64,000 bases of DNA from the IMG/VR virus record IMGVR_UViG_3300020385_000660, positions 1-64,000 of that record; one strand, written 5' to 3'. Below the pieces are notes generated by a model. It was not told the origin of the DNA. It made no database searches and saw only the letters and a program-made list of their open reading frames with translations. How positions within the stretch are numbered: the first letter of the stretch is position 1; the number at the start of each line of letters is the position of its first letter. Below, in pieces: positions 1-6,190 of this stretch. The stretch comes from a virus. A program made the position numbers and the translations under genes.

Positions 1-1729
1 CAACTTTAACAGGCAGCTGTTTATCAGCTAAATACTCATAAATGTATACAAGTGCAAGCTTAGTCATGTCTGCTGAGGCACCTTGAATTGGTGTATTCTT
101 GGATGCACGCTCAATACTACTAAGCTCCATCGATGCTGATTCATCTGACCATATCTTTGGAAACCAGTTAACAAACCAACGACGCCGGTTGAACGGTGGA
201 AAGGTTTTAATGTAACCATATTGTTTACCAAAGCTGGCTAGCTTCTCAAGAAATCCTTTGATGTTAGGGAACGCACTGAAGTAATCTTCAATGAGTTGCT
301 TTGCATCATCCTTGGATATGTTGAGAGTATCAGCAAGCTTGTTAGGACCCATACCATATGCGAGACCAAAGTTAATAGTCTTTACATTAGTACGCAGTTT
401 CTTATGCTTTGGACAATTACATTTACTTTTATTAACTAAGTAAGAGCAATCATATTCAGCACTAAAGTCCCATTCATTCTTGTATACAAGCTGTGCACAG
501 GTTGAGTGTAAGTCCTGACCATCTTCTAATGCTTTCATCCACACGGGATCTTGGCTACCAAAAGCTATGACATTCAGTTCTTGGGAAGCATAATCAGCAC
601 TTACAAACGACCAATCATTTGGAGCAGTAAAGCAGTTTCTAAATGCATTGTCTGCAGGTATTTGCTGCATGTTAGGCTTAGAGCTGCTTACACGACCGGT
701 GTCAAGTATTTGATTGAAACTAGTGTGTATCTTACCATCTTTGTTAATATTCTTTAAGAAAGCTTCACCATAGCTTGTAGCTATCTTCATCTTTTCTTTG
801 TATTTAACATAATCATTGATAAGAGGATACTTGTTTCTATACTTGTACATGGCTTTACCATTTACATTTTCAAGTTTAGGTATAATACATTGAAACACAT
901 CAAGCACTTGCTTTGGTGAGTCCCAATTGACATCTACTTGTTTCTCAACAGTGTCAAACAAATCACCTTGAATATACGTTGGTATAAACTTTTGCATACG
1001 ATGGTCTTCAACCACATATTGATTGAGGACATCTTGCAAGAGTTCAGCATCATAGTATGATTTCTTACTAAGGTTAATCCATTTGTCACGATCAAGAGAA
1101 ATACCGTTAAATTCTATGTCAGCAAATGCTAACACAGCACGGTTCTCTAGTTCTACAACATTTTTAAGCTTGTTAACAATGATAGGTGCTCGTTGCTTTT
1201 CATGTATCTGAATAAGATACTGAACATCTTTAGCACCATAAACAATTTGACTTGGTGTAAATCGTTTATTTATACCACCTATAAAAGATGATTGTACATT
1301 TTTATTAAGATCAATGTTGAGATAACGTTTAACAGTATTTTTAAGACTGTTACTGAGTTCTTTACCACAGTTTATAACTTTTTCTGTAAGCATAGTATCA
1401 TACACATTTGAGCATTTGATACCGCAGTTGTAACGGATAAAGTTAAGATCAAATTTAGCGTTGTGAAATATCTTAAGTATGTTTGGTGATTCTAAAATAT
1501 CTTTAAACACTACTAATGGATAATCACGCACATCTATAACATATTGATGAGTATCATCACCAATTTGAAACATAGTCATGTCATCACGCACAAAATTAAG
1601 ACCGGTGGTTTCTGTATCTACAGCAAGAATATTTTTGCTTTTACAGTAATTAACGGCATCTTCGATAGTGGCTTCAAAATACAAGTCACTATCAAACATG
1701 TCGTCATTATAAGTTACAAAATATATCAT
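1..1729 (-). CDS. DNA polymerase, family A, with 3'-5' exonuclease (partial)
   Basis: Replicative DNA polymerase, truncated by the window edge after 576 codons. I translated it from the ATG at 1729-1727. The N-terminal DnaQ-like proofreading domain shows Exo I DTETTGL (D38, E40), Exo II FHNAKFDL and Exo III YGAKD. The polymerase domain shows motif A as SADYASQELNV near residue 380 (D and the steric-gate E kept, central residues unusual) and motif B as RTNVKTINFGLAYGM near residue 445. Downstream lies the conserved NTPIQGASADMTK stretch. Motif C (HDE) lies beyond base 1. No 5'-3' exonuclease domain precedes it. The start overlaps the stop of the upstream gene as ATGA, so translation is probably coupled. 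crAss-like phages carry either family A or family B polymerases; this one is clearly family A. Confidence 0.95.
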   Translation of the reverse strand, partial: MIYFVTYNDDMFDSDLYFEATIEDAVNYCKSKNILAVDTETTGLNFVRDDMTMFQIGDDTHQYVIDVRDYPLVVFKDILESPNILKIFHNAKFDLNFIRYNCGIKCSNVYDTMLTEKVINCGKELSNSLKNTVKRYLNIDLNKNVQSSFIGGINKRFTPSQIVYGAKDVQYLIQIHEKQRAPIIVNKLKNVVELENRAVLAFADIEFNGISLDRDKWINLSKKSYYDAELLQDVLNQYVVEDHRMQKFIPTYIQGDLFDTVEKQVDVNWDSPKQVLDVFQCIIPKLENVNGKAMYKYRNKYPLINDYVKYKEKMKIATSYGEAFLKNINKDGKIHTSFNQILDTGRVSSSKPNMQQIPADNAFRNCFTAPNDWSFVSADYASQELNVIAFGSQDPVWMKALEDGQDLHSTCAQLVYKNEWDFSAEYDCSYLVNKSKCNCPKHKKLRTNVKTINFGLAYGMGPNKLADTLNISKDDAKQLIEDYFSAFPNIKGFLEKLASFGKQYGYIKTFPPFNRRRWFVNWFPKIWSDESASMELSSIERASKNTPIQGASADMTKLALVYIYEYLADKQLPVKV

Positions 1730-1983
1730 AGTTGATCTGGTTGTTTAGTAAGATGCTTGTCATAATCAGGCATTGCTTTATTATCTACAAATGTAATAAC
1801 ACTTCTAGCATATACTGTATCAATCCAAGTATTCTCCCACTTAAACTTATCAACATTGTTTTCTTCTGCTGTTTCTGCAATTGCTTTAAATGCATAATAG
1901 CTATTATCTACTATCATTGCATAAATCCATTTCATATGTGACATAATAAAAAGAAACGCAGGGAAGCTTCCACTCTTCCCCAC
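1726..1983 (-). CDS. Small protein of unknown function coupled to the DNA polymerase
   Basis: Unrecognised small protein directly upstream of the polymerase gene, with a 4-base ATGA overlap at its end. The longest frame starts at a GTG (1983) and gives 85 residues. The ATG at 1944 (residue 14, beginning MSHMKWIYAM) is an equally plausible start and would give 72 residues. The sequence is mixed hydrophilic with aromatic positions and shows no signal peptide, Cys pair or convincing membrane helix. Its coupling to the polymerase suggests a replication accessory role, but this is only inference from position. Confidence 0.6.
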   Translation of the reverse strand: MGKSGSFPAFLFIMSHMKWIYAMIVDNSYYAFKAIAETAEENNVDKFKWENTWIDTVYARSVITFVDNKAMPDYDKHLTKQPDQL

Positions 1984-1995
1984 GAATTACACATT

Positions 1996-2580
1996 TTACA
2001 TTAGTTCCATATCATCAGACTCAAAAGCAGCAACTTTAGTCTTAAGACTAGTACTATCTGGCTCTAAGAATGTATGAACTTGATCGTTCATGTCATTAGT
2101 TAGAATAATAGTACTTTGTGTAAAGATATAGTCACCATTATGAGTGATATAGTCACCATCTTTACCACGACGTTTAGCTTGAGTTTCCCAATTATCTTGT
2201 TGATACTCAGTTGGTTCAGTACTCTCTGTAATAAGAACACGCATTCTAGTATCTTGAATAACTGGATTAAGTACATTTAAGTCTAATATCTCTTGTTGCT
2301 TGCTATTTGTATACCAAGCCTGATCATTACCTAAGTTTATACTCATTAACTCTTCTGCATCAACTACTTCCACAGACATCCAACAACGTCTAGCACCTGA
2401 TGTAAATCTATCATCTGATTTATTTAATAATGCTAATACATTTACTCCTGTATTAGTTGCTTTGATGATTTCTGCAAATTCTAATTGAATTTTACCACCA
2501 TTTACTTTGCGAGCATTTACTAATAAAGTGTCGCCTTTTTTAAGTGTATCTAATGATCCACTGTTGATTTGATTTGCCAT
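1996..2580 (-). CDS. Early protein of unknown function, possibly OB-fold/SSB-like
   Basis: A 194-residue protein just upstream of the polymerase unit. Residues 13-60 alternate hydrophobic and polar residues (DTLLVNARKVNGGKIQLEF), consistent with a beta-barrel such as an OB fold. The C terminus is acidic and ends FESDDMELM, which loosely resembles the acidic tails of single-stranded-DNA-binding proteins. The position beside DNA polymerase fits that idea. I do not recognise a diagnostic family motif, so SSB is a hypothesis only. Start ATG at 2580; the next gene upstream is more than 1 kb away, across a structured non-coding stretch. Confidence 0.75.
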   Translation of the reverse strand: MANQINSGSLDTLKKGDTLLVNARKVNGGKIQLEFAEIIKATNTGVNVLALLNKSDDRFTSGARRCWMSVEVVDAEELMSINLGNDQAWYTNSKQQEILDLNVLNPVIQDTRMRVLITESTEPTEYQQDNWETQAKRRGKDGDYITHNGDYIFTQSTIILTNDMNDQVHTFLEPDSTSLKTKVAAFESDDMELM

Positions 2581-2640
2581 GTTTGTACATGATTTTAAAT
2601 GTTTATGCTAGTTTCGAAGGTGTACTAGCAACCTTTTTAG

Positions 2641-2683
2641 TGAAGCACATGAGAATCGAACTCATGTTTATACCATATGCTTC
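2641..2683 (-). ncRNA. Anticodon-less tRNA-like element A
   Basis: On the minus strand a 7-bp acceptor-like stem (GAAGCAT pairing with GTGCTTC, one G-U) encloses an 11-nt connector, ATGGTATAAAC, and a perfect T-arm: 5-bp stem ATGAG/CTCAT with loop TTCGATT. A discriminator-like A follows. The D stem and anticodon arm are absent. The GG in the connector sits where D-loop G18-G19 would meet the T-loop. Element B at 3596-3634 has the same plan. No full-length tRNA alternative was found upstream. Confidence 0.5.
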
Positions 2684-3318
2684 AGGTTTATAATACTCTG
2701 AGATTACAAGTATTATTGATGTGTCTTTGATAGAATTATAACCCGCCAAGGTCTTTCTCTCTTTTATCCACACTCTTTTGAAGTGTATCACATCAGTGAC
2801 GGTTAGTATAGTTAACCACTCTTATCGATAATACCTACTCACACAATAATAAATCTATAATAGAGTAGCGAACCCTAAAACAAATGTTTCTTGTGCGAAC
2901 ACCTATACCTTGCGAGTATAAAATGCACTACATTCACCTAAGTGTGTAGTATTAGTCACCTTTCAGCACTATCGTCCACTGTCTTTTGCTTTTTTTTAAG
3001 TTGTTAGTTAATCAACTGCCAATTATTGGGGGCGTGCAGCGGAAATTGCTATCATCCTTTTGAGATGTAAATACAACACGAGCCCATATGATTTGTCAAA
3101 TCACGATAAGTCAAGACATCCTTAAGTTTAAGGACACCTATATTATTAAACAATACCCATACATAGCCTGACGGACTAATTCTGAACTTGTTCTACAGAT
3201 TATTCTTATTGGGATTACTCCCTCAACATTAGTTGGCACTAATGTCACACATTCACTCAGGCGATAGCCCTCTGTTTCAATGTGATATTCTGCTTGCGTA
3301 GATTGACCATAAATGGCA

Positions 3319-3350
3319 ACACATCAAGAGTATTTCTCCCCTTGATGTGT
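3319..3350. repeat. Perfect 10-bp inverted repeat
   Basis: ACACATCAAG at 3319-3328 pairs exactly with CTTGATGTGT at 3341-3350 across a 12-nt loop. No U-run follows on either strand, so it does not look like a simple intrinsic terminator. It may be an RNA-processing or RNA-stability hairpin. Confidence 0.7.
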
Positions 3351-3595
3351 CTTTCACACATTGCTGTGCTTATCGGGCCACGCCCCATACTTTTAATAAT
3401 TTCTCAGCTGCACGAAAAACATAAATAGATAAATTGGCTATGCACTAGCAAACTTATCTAATATTTTCCTATCAACTCTCGCCAGAGAACGCATGCTATT
3501 TCTCCTTTTTTTTATTCTATTTCTTTCTTAACTCGCAAGCTAAGAAATACTCAATAGTGCAAAAGCCTTGCAGACGTCATACTGCAGCCCTCAGA

Positions 3596-3634
3596 AGAGT
3601 AGCAGGAATCGAACCTGCACTAACCATTTACTCT
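3596..3634 (-). ncRNA. Anticodon-less tRNA-like element B
   Basis: On the minus strand a 6-bp acceptor-like stem (AGAGTA with TACTCT) encloses the 10-nt connector AATGGTTAGT and a perfect T-arm: GCAGG/CCTGC with loop TTCGATT. The T-loop is identical to that of element A and the connector again carries ATGGT. The 5' strand of the acceptor overlaps the stop codon of the 46-codon zinc-finger gene just upstream, so the element would sit exactly at the 3' end of that message. Confidence 0.5.
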
Positions 3635-3768
3635 ATTACAATTATATATCCTAATACATCGTTGACGTGATCACAATTTGCACATTCTGCAAGTGTATCA
3701 TGACCAACGTGTTCAAGAGTATGACCTTTATCGTGGCCACACTCTGAACAGTTTATTTTAGCTATCAT
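3628..3768 (-). CDS. 46-residue zinc-finger-like miniprotein
   Basis: Short gene, translated by hand. It begins MIAKINCSECGHDKGH and contains two CxxC pairs, CSEC and CANC, about 22 residues apart, with several His residues between. This is the layout of a four-Cys zinc ribbon or small treble-clef finger. It ends YIIVIE at TAA. The start ATG at 3768 overlaps the stop of the preceding 68-residue gene as ATGA, which strongly supports a real, translationally coupled gene. Probable nucleic-acid or protein-binding accessory factor; the exact role is unknown. Confidence 0.75.
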   Translation of the reverse strand: MIAKINCSECGHDKGHTLEHVGHDTLAECANCDHVNDVLGYIIVIE

Positions 3769-3971
3769 TTCTTATTACGTGTAAGTGTTGAAATGATTTT
3801 ATCTAATTTAGCTTTCTCTTTCTTTGCACCATTTGGTTGATTGATTTGTAATGCTTTGCGTATTTGTACATAAGCATCTAATCCATCTTTGTTGATGAAA
3901 GAGTCACGAGCATCTTGCCTGTCTTTGGCAAGAGCTCGTCTTATATCTTTTTTGAATTTACTATGTGCCAT
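3765..3971 (-). CDS. Small basic protein, unknown function
   Basis: A 68-residue, Lys/Arg-rich protein (MAHSKFKKDIRRALAKDRQD start, KIISTLTRNKK end) with predicted helical character and no Cys. The charge pattern suits a nucleic-acid- or RNA-polymerase-binding accessory protein, but no family is recognised. It lies 2 bases downstream of the membrane-protein gene (3974-4285) and overlaps the zinc-finger gene by ATGA, so the three form a small operon. Confidence 0.75.
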   Translation of the reverse strand: MAHSKFKKDIRRALAKDRQDARDSFINKDGLDAYVQIRKALQINQPNGAKKEKAKLDKIISTLTRNKK

Positions 3972-3973
3972 GA

Positions 3974-4285
3974 TTAGTCGTCTTTTGTTAGTCTAGTCCA
4001 TTTAAATTCTAATGTCATAAATGGGATTACAATATGAACTCCTTTTGTGTATTTATTATTTTCAATAGCAATAGCACATCCTAGTATCCAACCACCATTT
4101 ACACTGTGATTAAATCTCCAATTTTGTGTGTGCAATAAATAAATTGCAAGTGCTGATATTAACCAGCCTAACCACAATATTGTACATAATAGTTTATCAG
4201 AACCATCTGATAAGTTTAGTTTTTCTGTCAATATCATAAGAGACAGAGTTAACAATCCAAGAACAATTAAGTTTAGTCTTTTCAT
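3974..4285 (-). CDS. Small membrane protein, two or three TM segments
   Basis: A 103-residue protein. Residues 4-20 (LNLIVLGLLTLSLMIL) and about 33-52 (LLCTILWLGWLISALAIYLL) are convincing membrane helices. A third, weaker hydrophobic stretch (GGWILGCAIAIE) lies near residue 66. The C-terminal tail is polar. No family is recognised. An early phage membrane protein could act in superinfection exclusion or in host membrane modification, but nothing in the sequence decides this. First gene of the three-gene minus-strand unit 4285-3628. Confidence 0.7.
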   Translation of the reverse strand: MKRLNLIVLGLLTLSLMILTEKLNLSDGSDKLLCTILWLGWLISALAIYLLHTQNWRFNHSVNGGWILGCAIAIENNKYTKGVHIVIPFMTLEFKWTRLTKDD

Positions 4286-4547
4286 TTTGTTAAGGGTTTT
4301 AATTAATAAATAAAAATAAGCAGTTTAACACACTTGCTTGGGTGTTGCCTTGGCATCAATGTTTCTGTAACACAGAATTGTGCTAACCTCTAGAGATGCT
4401 CTTAAGCGTAAATATTTGCTTGTGTTAGATCGCACAAGACTACATTCTTTTTTCTACCTGCTGTCCCGATAACTCGTCAGTTATCACAGGGCGCGAGTTG
4501 TGCGCGTCCTAAGCTCATTGCTTAATCTATTTTGGGAATAAATAAAA
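4286..4547. other. Structured non-coding spacer with at least four perfect hairpins
   Basis: No gene seen. Stems visible by eye: TTCTGT/ACAGAA with a 3-nt loop (4363-4377); CTTGTG/CACAAG with an 8-nt loop (4419-4438); GATAACT/AGTTATC with tetraloop CGTC (4468-4485), extendable by CTGT/ACAG; and GGGCGCG pairing with CGCGTCC (about 4489-4509, one G-U). Such density over 260 bases suggests a folded RNA, transcribed leftward between the 129-residue and 103-residue protein genes. Confidence 0.55.
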
Positions 4548-4569
4548 TCAAACGCTCTTTAATTGAGCG
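4540..4569 (-). terminator. Possible intrinsic terminator at the end of the 129-residue gene
   Basis: Read on the minus strand, CGCTC (4569-4565) and GAGCG (4557-4553) form a 5-bp stem with a 7-nt loop, followed by TTTGATTTTATTT. The stem overlaps the last codons of the gene and the T tract is interrupted, so it is weak. Confidence 0.35.
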
Positions 4570-4937
4570 CCTGATTTCTTGATTAGTGTAAGAAAGTTTA
4601 CAAACTCTCTTGCATTCATTTCTCCCGGAAGAGTTATGACCATTTCTATAGGTGCCACAACTTTCTCTTGTCGTGGTTCTATAGTTTCACAAACTTCAGT
4701 ATCAAACTTTGGTTTGCGAGTGCTATTAGCAATACTAGAATAAGCTTTACGCCAATACTTATTGATAATTCTAACACCTTTTGTATTTACATACGATGGC
4801 ATTGTATAACGTTTAGGCAAATCCTTAATACTTGTTGGGATTTTACCTTTGAAATGAACTCTTTCTGATTGTAACATGTTTACAATTTCCTTTTGGATAA
4901 GAGCTTCAGATATTTTACGAGAAGTTGTCTGTGTCAT
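4548..4937 (-). CDS. Early protein of unknown function
   Basis: A 129-residue, moderately basic protein. Residues 1-60 are helical and Lys/Arg-rich (KISEALIQKEIVNML, then KDLPKRYTMPSY). The C-terminal third (APIEMVITLPGEMNAREFVNFL) suggests a small alpha/beta segment. No catalytic motif is recognised. Flanked on both sides by structured non-coding DNA, so it is probably its own transcription or processing unit. Confidence 0.75.
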   Translation of the reverse strand: MTQTTSRKISEALIQKEIVNMLQSERVHFKGKIPTSIKDLPKRYTMPSYVNTKGVRIINKYWRKAYSSIANSTRKPKFDTEVCETIEPRQEKVVAPIEMVITLPGEMNAREFVNFLTLIKKSGAQLKSV

Positions 4938-4988
4938 AATGGTTAATGATTAAGATAGATTGAATTTTTATGTTAGTTTGTATAAAAT

Positions 4989-5062
4989 CATTAAGCTGAC
5001 ATTTTTAACCTATGATCTGTAAGATGGTTATTAATGTTTTTACAAAAATGTCATGCTTAATG
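4989..5062. repeat. 18-bp inverted repeat with a folded loop
   Basis: The left arm 4989-5006 pairs with the right arm 5044-5062 along 18 base pairs, interrupted only by one bulged T (5054). Inside the loop TAACC pairs with GGTTA, and ATCT with AGAT around GTA, so the element can fold as nested stems. It lies just upstream of the minus-strand gene at 4937. It could be an RNA leader structure, a replication element or a processing site. Confidence 0.7.
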
Positions 5063-5189
5063 TGCAAGGGCTAATCTCTGTGATAACCGCTTGTGCTATA
5101 ATATCTAATTAGATACTTATGGTTGATGGCCAAAATATGCTAAAATATGGTGATAAGGCGTTGGGAGAGACACTCAGTGCCTCCCCTCC

Positions 5190-5210
5190 AAGGTCACGCC
5201 AGACCTTTTT
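5190..5210 (+). terminator. Intrinsic terminator-like hairpin
   Basis: AAGGTC (5190-5195) pairs with GACCTT (5202-5207) across a 6-nt loop and runs into TTTTT (5206-5210). Its polarity is rightward, against the surrounding genes, so it may stop antisense transcription or be one face of a structured RNA. Confidence 0.5.
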
Positions 5211-5247
5211 ATCAATAGTTATGCTTTTTAAAAAATTAGAAATACAG

Positions 5248-5433
5248 CTATTTAAGCTGTACTTCTAACCCGACTTTGAAGTCTTTGAACAATTCCTTGT
5301 TCTCGGTGTACACCAATTTACCTTCATGAAAGATATTCTCTTTTATGAAATCAGCGGTGAAACCGATTCTGCATTCAACACCATTCTTGTTGATTGTTTT
5401 GTCGTGTATACGAACAATTTTAGCTGTAGCCAT
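5248..5433 (-). CDS. Small early protein, unknown function
   Basis: A 61-residue protein (MATAKIVRIHDKTINKNGVE) with alternating beta-type segments and a C terminus KDFKVGLEVQLK. It could be a small SH3- or OB-like barrel. No family is recognised. It is the first minus-strand gene after the divergent control region and so probably among the earliest leftward transcripts. Confidence 0.75.
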   Translation of the reverse strand: MATAKIVRIHDKTINKNGVECRIGFTADFIKENIFHEGKLVYTENKELFKDFKVGLEVQLK

Positions 5434-5553
5434 AGTGGAAGATATTTAAGTTAATTTATAATTAATAAGTTTGACGGGGACCTTTGGAACCCTAAAACAG
5501 GAGGGGGGTGTTGTTTGAATACCCCTACGCGTTCGAATCTAAAACAAATTTTT

Positions 5554-5574
5554 AAATTTTTCCCCCAAAAATTT
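5554..5574. repeat. Inverted repeat flanking a C5 tract
   Basis: AAATTTTT (5554-5561) and AAAAATTT (5567-5574) are exact complements flanking CCCCC. Symmetric and very AT-rich, in the divergent intergenic region. Possible bidirectional terminator or DNA-unwinding or protein-binding site. Confidence 0.6.
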
Positions 5575-5594
5575 TTTATTCTACCCAGGATAAT

Positions 5595-5602
5595 TATATT
5601 TG
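5595..5602 (+). promoter_or_regulatory. Bacteroidota -7 promoter box (TATATTTG)
   Basis: Exact match to the TAnnTTTG -7 consensus of Bacteroidota primary sigma factors. No clear TTG at -33 was seen, so strength is uncertain. Transcription would begin near 5609 and could end at the terminator at 5715-5743. Confidence 0.5.
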
Positions 5603-5608
5603 TAAGGA

Positions 5609-5743
5609 CAAGGAATTTCGCTCTCTTATGAGTTTTATGTTACGACGGCTGGGCAGGTGTCTTCACACTGTGTTCTTATACTGCACTACATTCTTATAGG
5701 TTCGGAAAATACTGAAGGCCTCGCTATCAACGGGGTCTTTTTT
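5609..5743 (+). ncRNA. Candidate approx. 135-nt small RNA
   Basis: Bounded by a TATATTTG box upstream and an intrinsic terminator downstream, with no start codon opening a plausible frame. An internal hairpin GTGT-CTTC-ACAC (about 5657-5668) is visible. Function unknown. It could also be only an attenuated leader for the Cys-rich ORF at 5764. Confidence 0.4.
5715..5743 (+). terminator. Intrinsic terminator
   Basis: AAGGCCTCG (5715-5723) pairs with CGGGGTCTT (5731-5739), 9 bp with two G-U pairs and a 7-nt loop, followed by a T6 tract (5738-5743). Confidence 0.65.
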
Positions 5744-5763
5744 AACCCCTAAATAAAAAAGTT

Positions 5764-5913
5764 ATGGCATGCAAATGTGGAAAAAATGAAGAATGTAAAT
5801 GTGCAAAGGAAAATAATAATAATTTCGAAGATTACATTAAAGATCTCACAAATGATGAGCAACCAACTTGTTCTATAGAAGATCAAGAAAGTTGTGAAAA
5901 TTGCGGGAGTTAA
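5764..5913 (+). CDS. 49-residue Cys-rich miniprotein
   Basis: Short frame translated by hand: starts MACKCGKNEECKCAKENNN and ends SCENCGS. Seven Cys, including CxC pairs at both ends of the first 13 residues and CxxC near the C terminus, suggest metal binding or disulfides. The middle is acidic (FEDYIKDLTNDEQ). It sits alone between a terminator and the next promoter. Function unknown. The high Cys content and clean ATG/TAA frame make it more likely real than chance, but it is too short to be sure. Confidence 0.5.
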   Translation: MACKCGKNEECKCAKENNNNFEDYIKDLTNDEQPTCSIEDQESCENCGS

Positions 5914-5932
5914 CTTAATTTTATTATATTTG
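5901..5932 (+). promoter_or_regulatory. Bacteroidota-type promoter
   Basis: TTG at 5901-5903 followed after 21 bases by TATATTTG (5925-5932), matching the -33/-7 architecture of Bacteroidota. It overlaps the 3' end of the Cys-rich ORF. Predicted start near 5939, reading into an untranslated stretch. Confidence 0.55.
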
Positions 5933-6190
5933 CAAAAGAAGCACTCATAGAGTATCACCCCCCAGGTAGCCAATAAGGGGTCAGACGTTGGATTGTAGGT
6001 TCAAATAGAACTAGAGTTTTCTCCAATAGCTTCGAAAGAGTAACGTATAGGCTTTAGTTAGGATAAATTGCACACAGGTAAGTGCGGTGAATTAACATCA
6101 GTATTATTATCCTTGGGTCCCCATCGGGAGCACTGCTAAACGCTGAAATCACACTTGAAATCTAAAATCCAAGGGGGATACCTATGCTTT
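5933..6190 (+). ncRNA. Candidate untranslated RNA or leader before the late operon
   Basis: No coding frame is evident. Visible stems: GTTC/GAAC (about 5999-6011), GCAC/GTGC (about 6070-6085), TCCC/GGGA (about 6117-6128), and a long-range pair in which CCTTGG (about 6110) meets CCAAGG (about 6169). A promoter sits at its start and another at its end. It may be a folded small RNA or a 5' leader; no known riboswitch was recognised. Confidence 0.35.

Larger units (their letters stand above)
2581..3595. other. Approx. 1-kb gene-poor, hairpin-rich region
   Basis: No convincing full-length gene. The stretch holds a tRNA-like element (2641-2683) and several perfect stems: 2608-2630 (6 bp), 3119-3134 (7 bp around GT), 3226-3245 (7 bp, 6-nt loop) and 3319-3350 (10 bp, 12-nt loop). 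Minus-strand translation gives only short pieces. One, about 3310-3140, reads like protein (CVTLVPTNVEG, IPIRIICRTSSELV) but has no good start and is broken by stops and frame changes. The region could be structured RNA, a decayed gene, or both. A GTG-initiated 62-codon frame (2603-2791) also exists but overlaps the tRNA-like element. Confidence 0.5.
4938..5247. other. Structured non-coding spacer
   Basis: No gene seen. It contains the long hairpin 4989-5062, the 14-bp palindrome TATCTAATTAGATA (5102-5115), a GGGAG/CTCCC hairpin (5163-5185) and a plus-strand terminator-like stem (5190-5210). Direct copies of AAAATATG occur near 5133 and 5143. Confidence 0.55.
5434..5763. promoter_or_regulatory. 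Divergent control region between leftward and rightward genes
   Basis: Gene-free 330 bases separating the early minus-strand genes from the late plus-strand block. It holds the 13-mer GAACCCTAAAACA (5487-5499, also at 2870-2882), a GGGGT/ACCCC hairpin (5505-5525), the AT-rich inverted repeat around CCCCC (5554-5574), a TATATTTG promoter box (5595) and a terminator (5715-5743). The composition (G-tract, C-tract, A/T runs) also suits an origin, but no iteron array was found. Confidence 0.55.

Noticed and set aside
2603-2791. 62-codon GTG-initiated minus-strand frame
   Set aside because: It lies over the tRNA-like element, has a weak start and shows no recognisable composition or motif; kept only as an alternative reading.
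3440-3480. Minus-strand Bacteroidota promoter (CAAACTTA on the plus strand)
   Set aside because: The -33 element would be at only 16-bp spacing and no clear gene follows.
3439-3509. 18-codon frame MRSLARVDRKILDKFASA with an AAGGAG upstream on the minus strand
   Set aside because: Too short to support; Shine-Dalgarno use is rare in this type of host, although the match is noticeable.
5526-5545. T-loop-like TTCGAAT in the divergent region
   Set aside because: Flanking bases do not form a T-stem or acceptor stem, unlike the two elements at 2641 and 3596.
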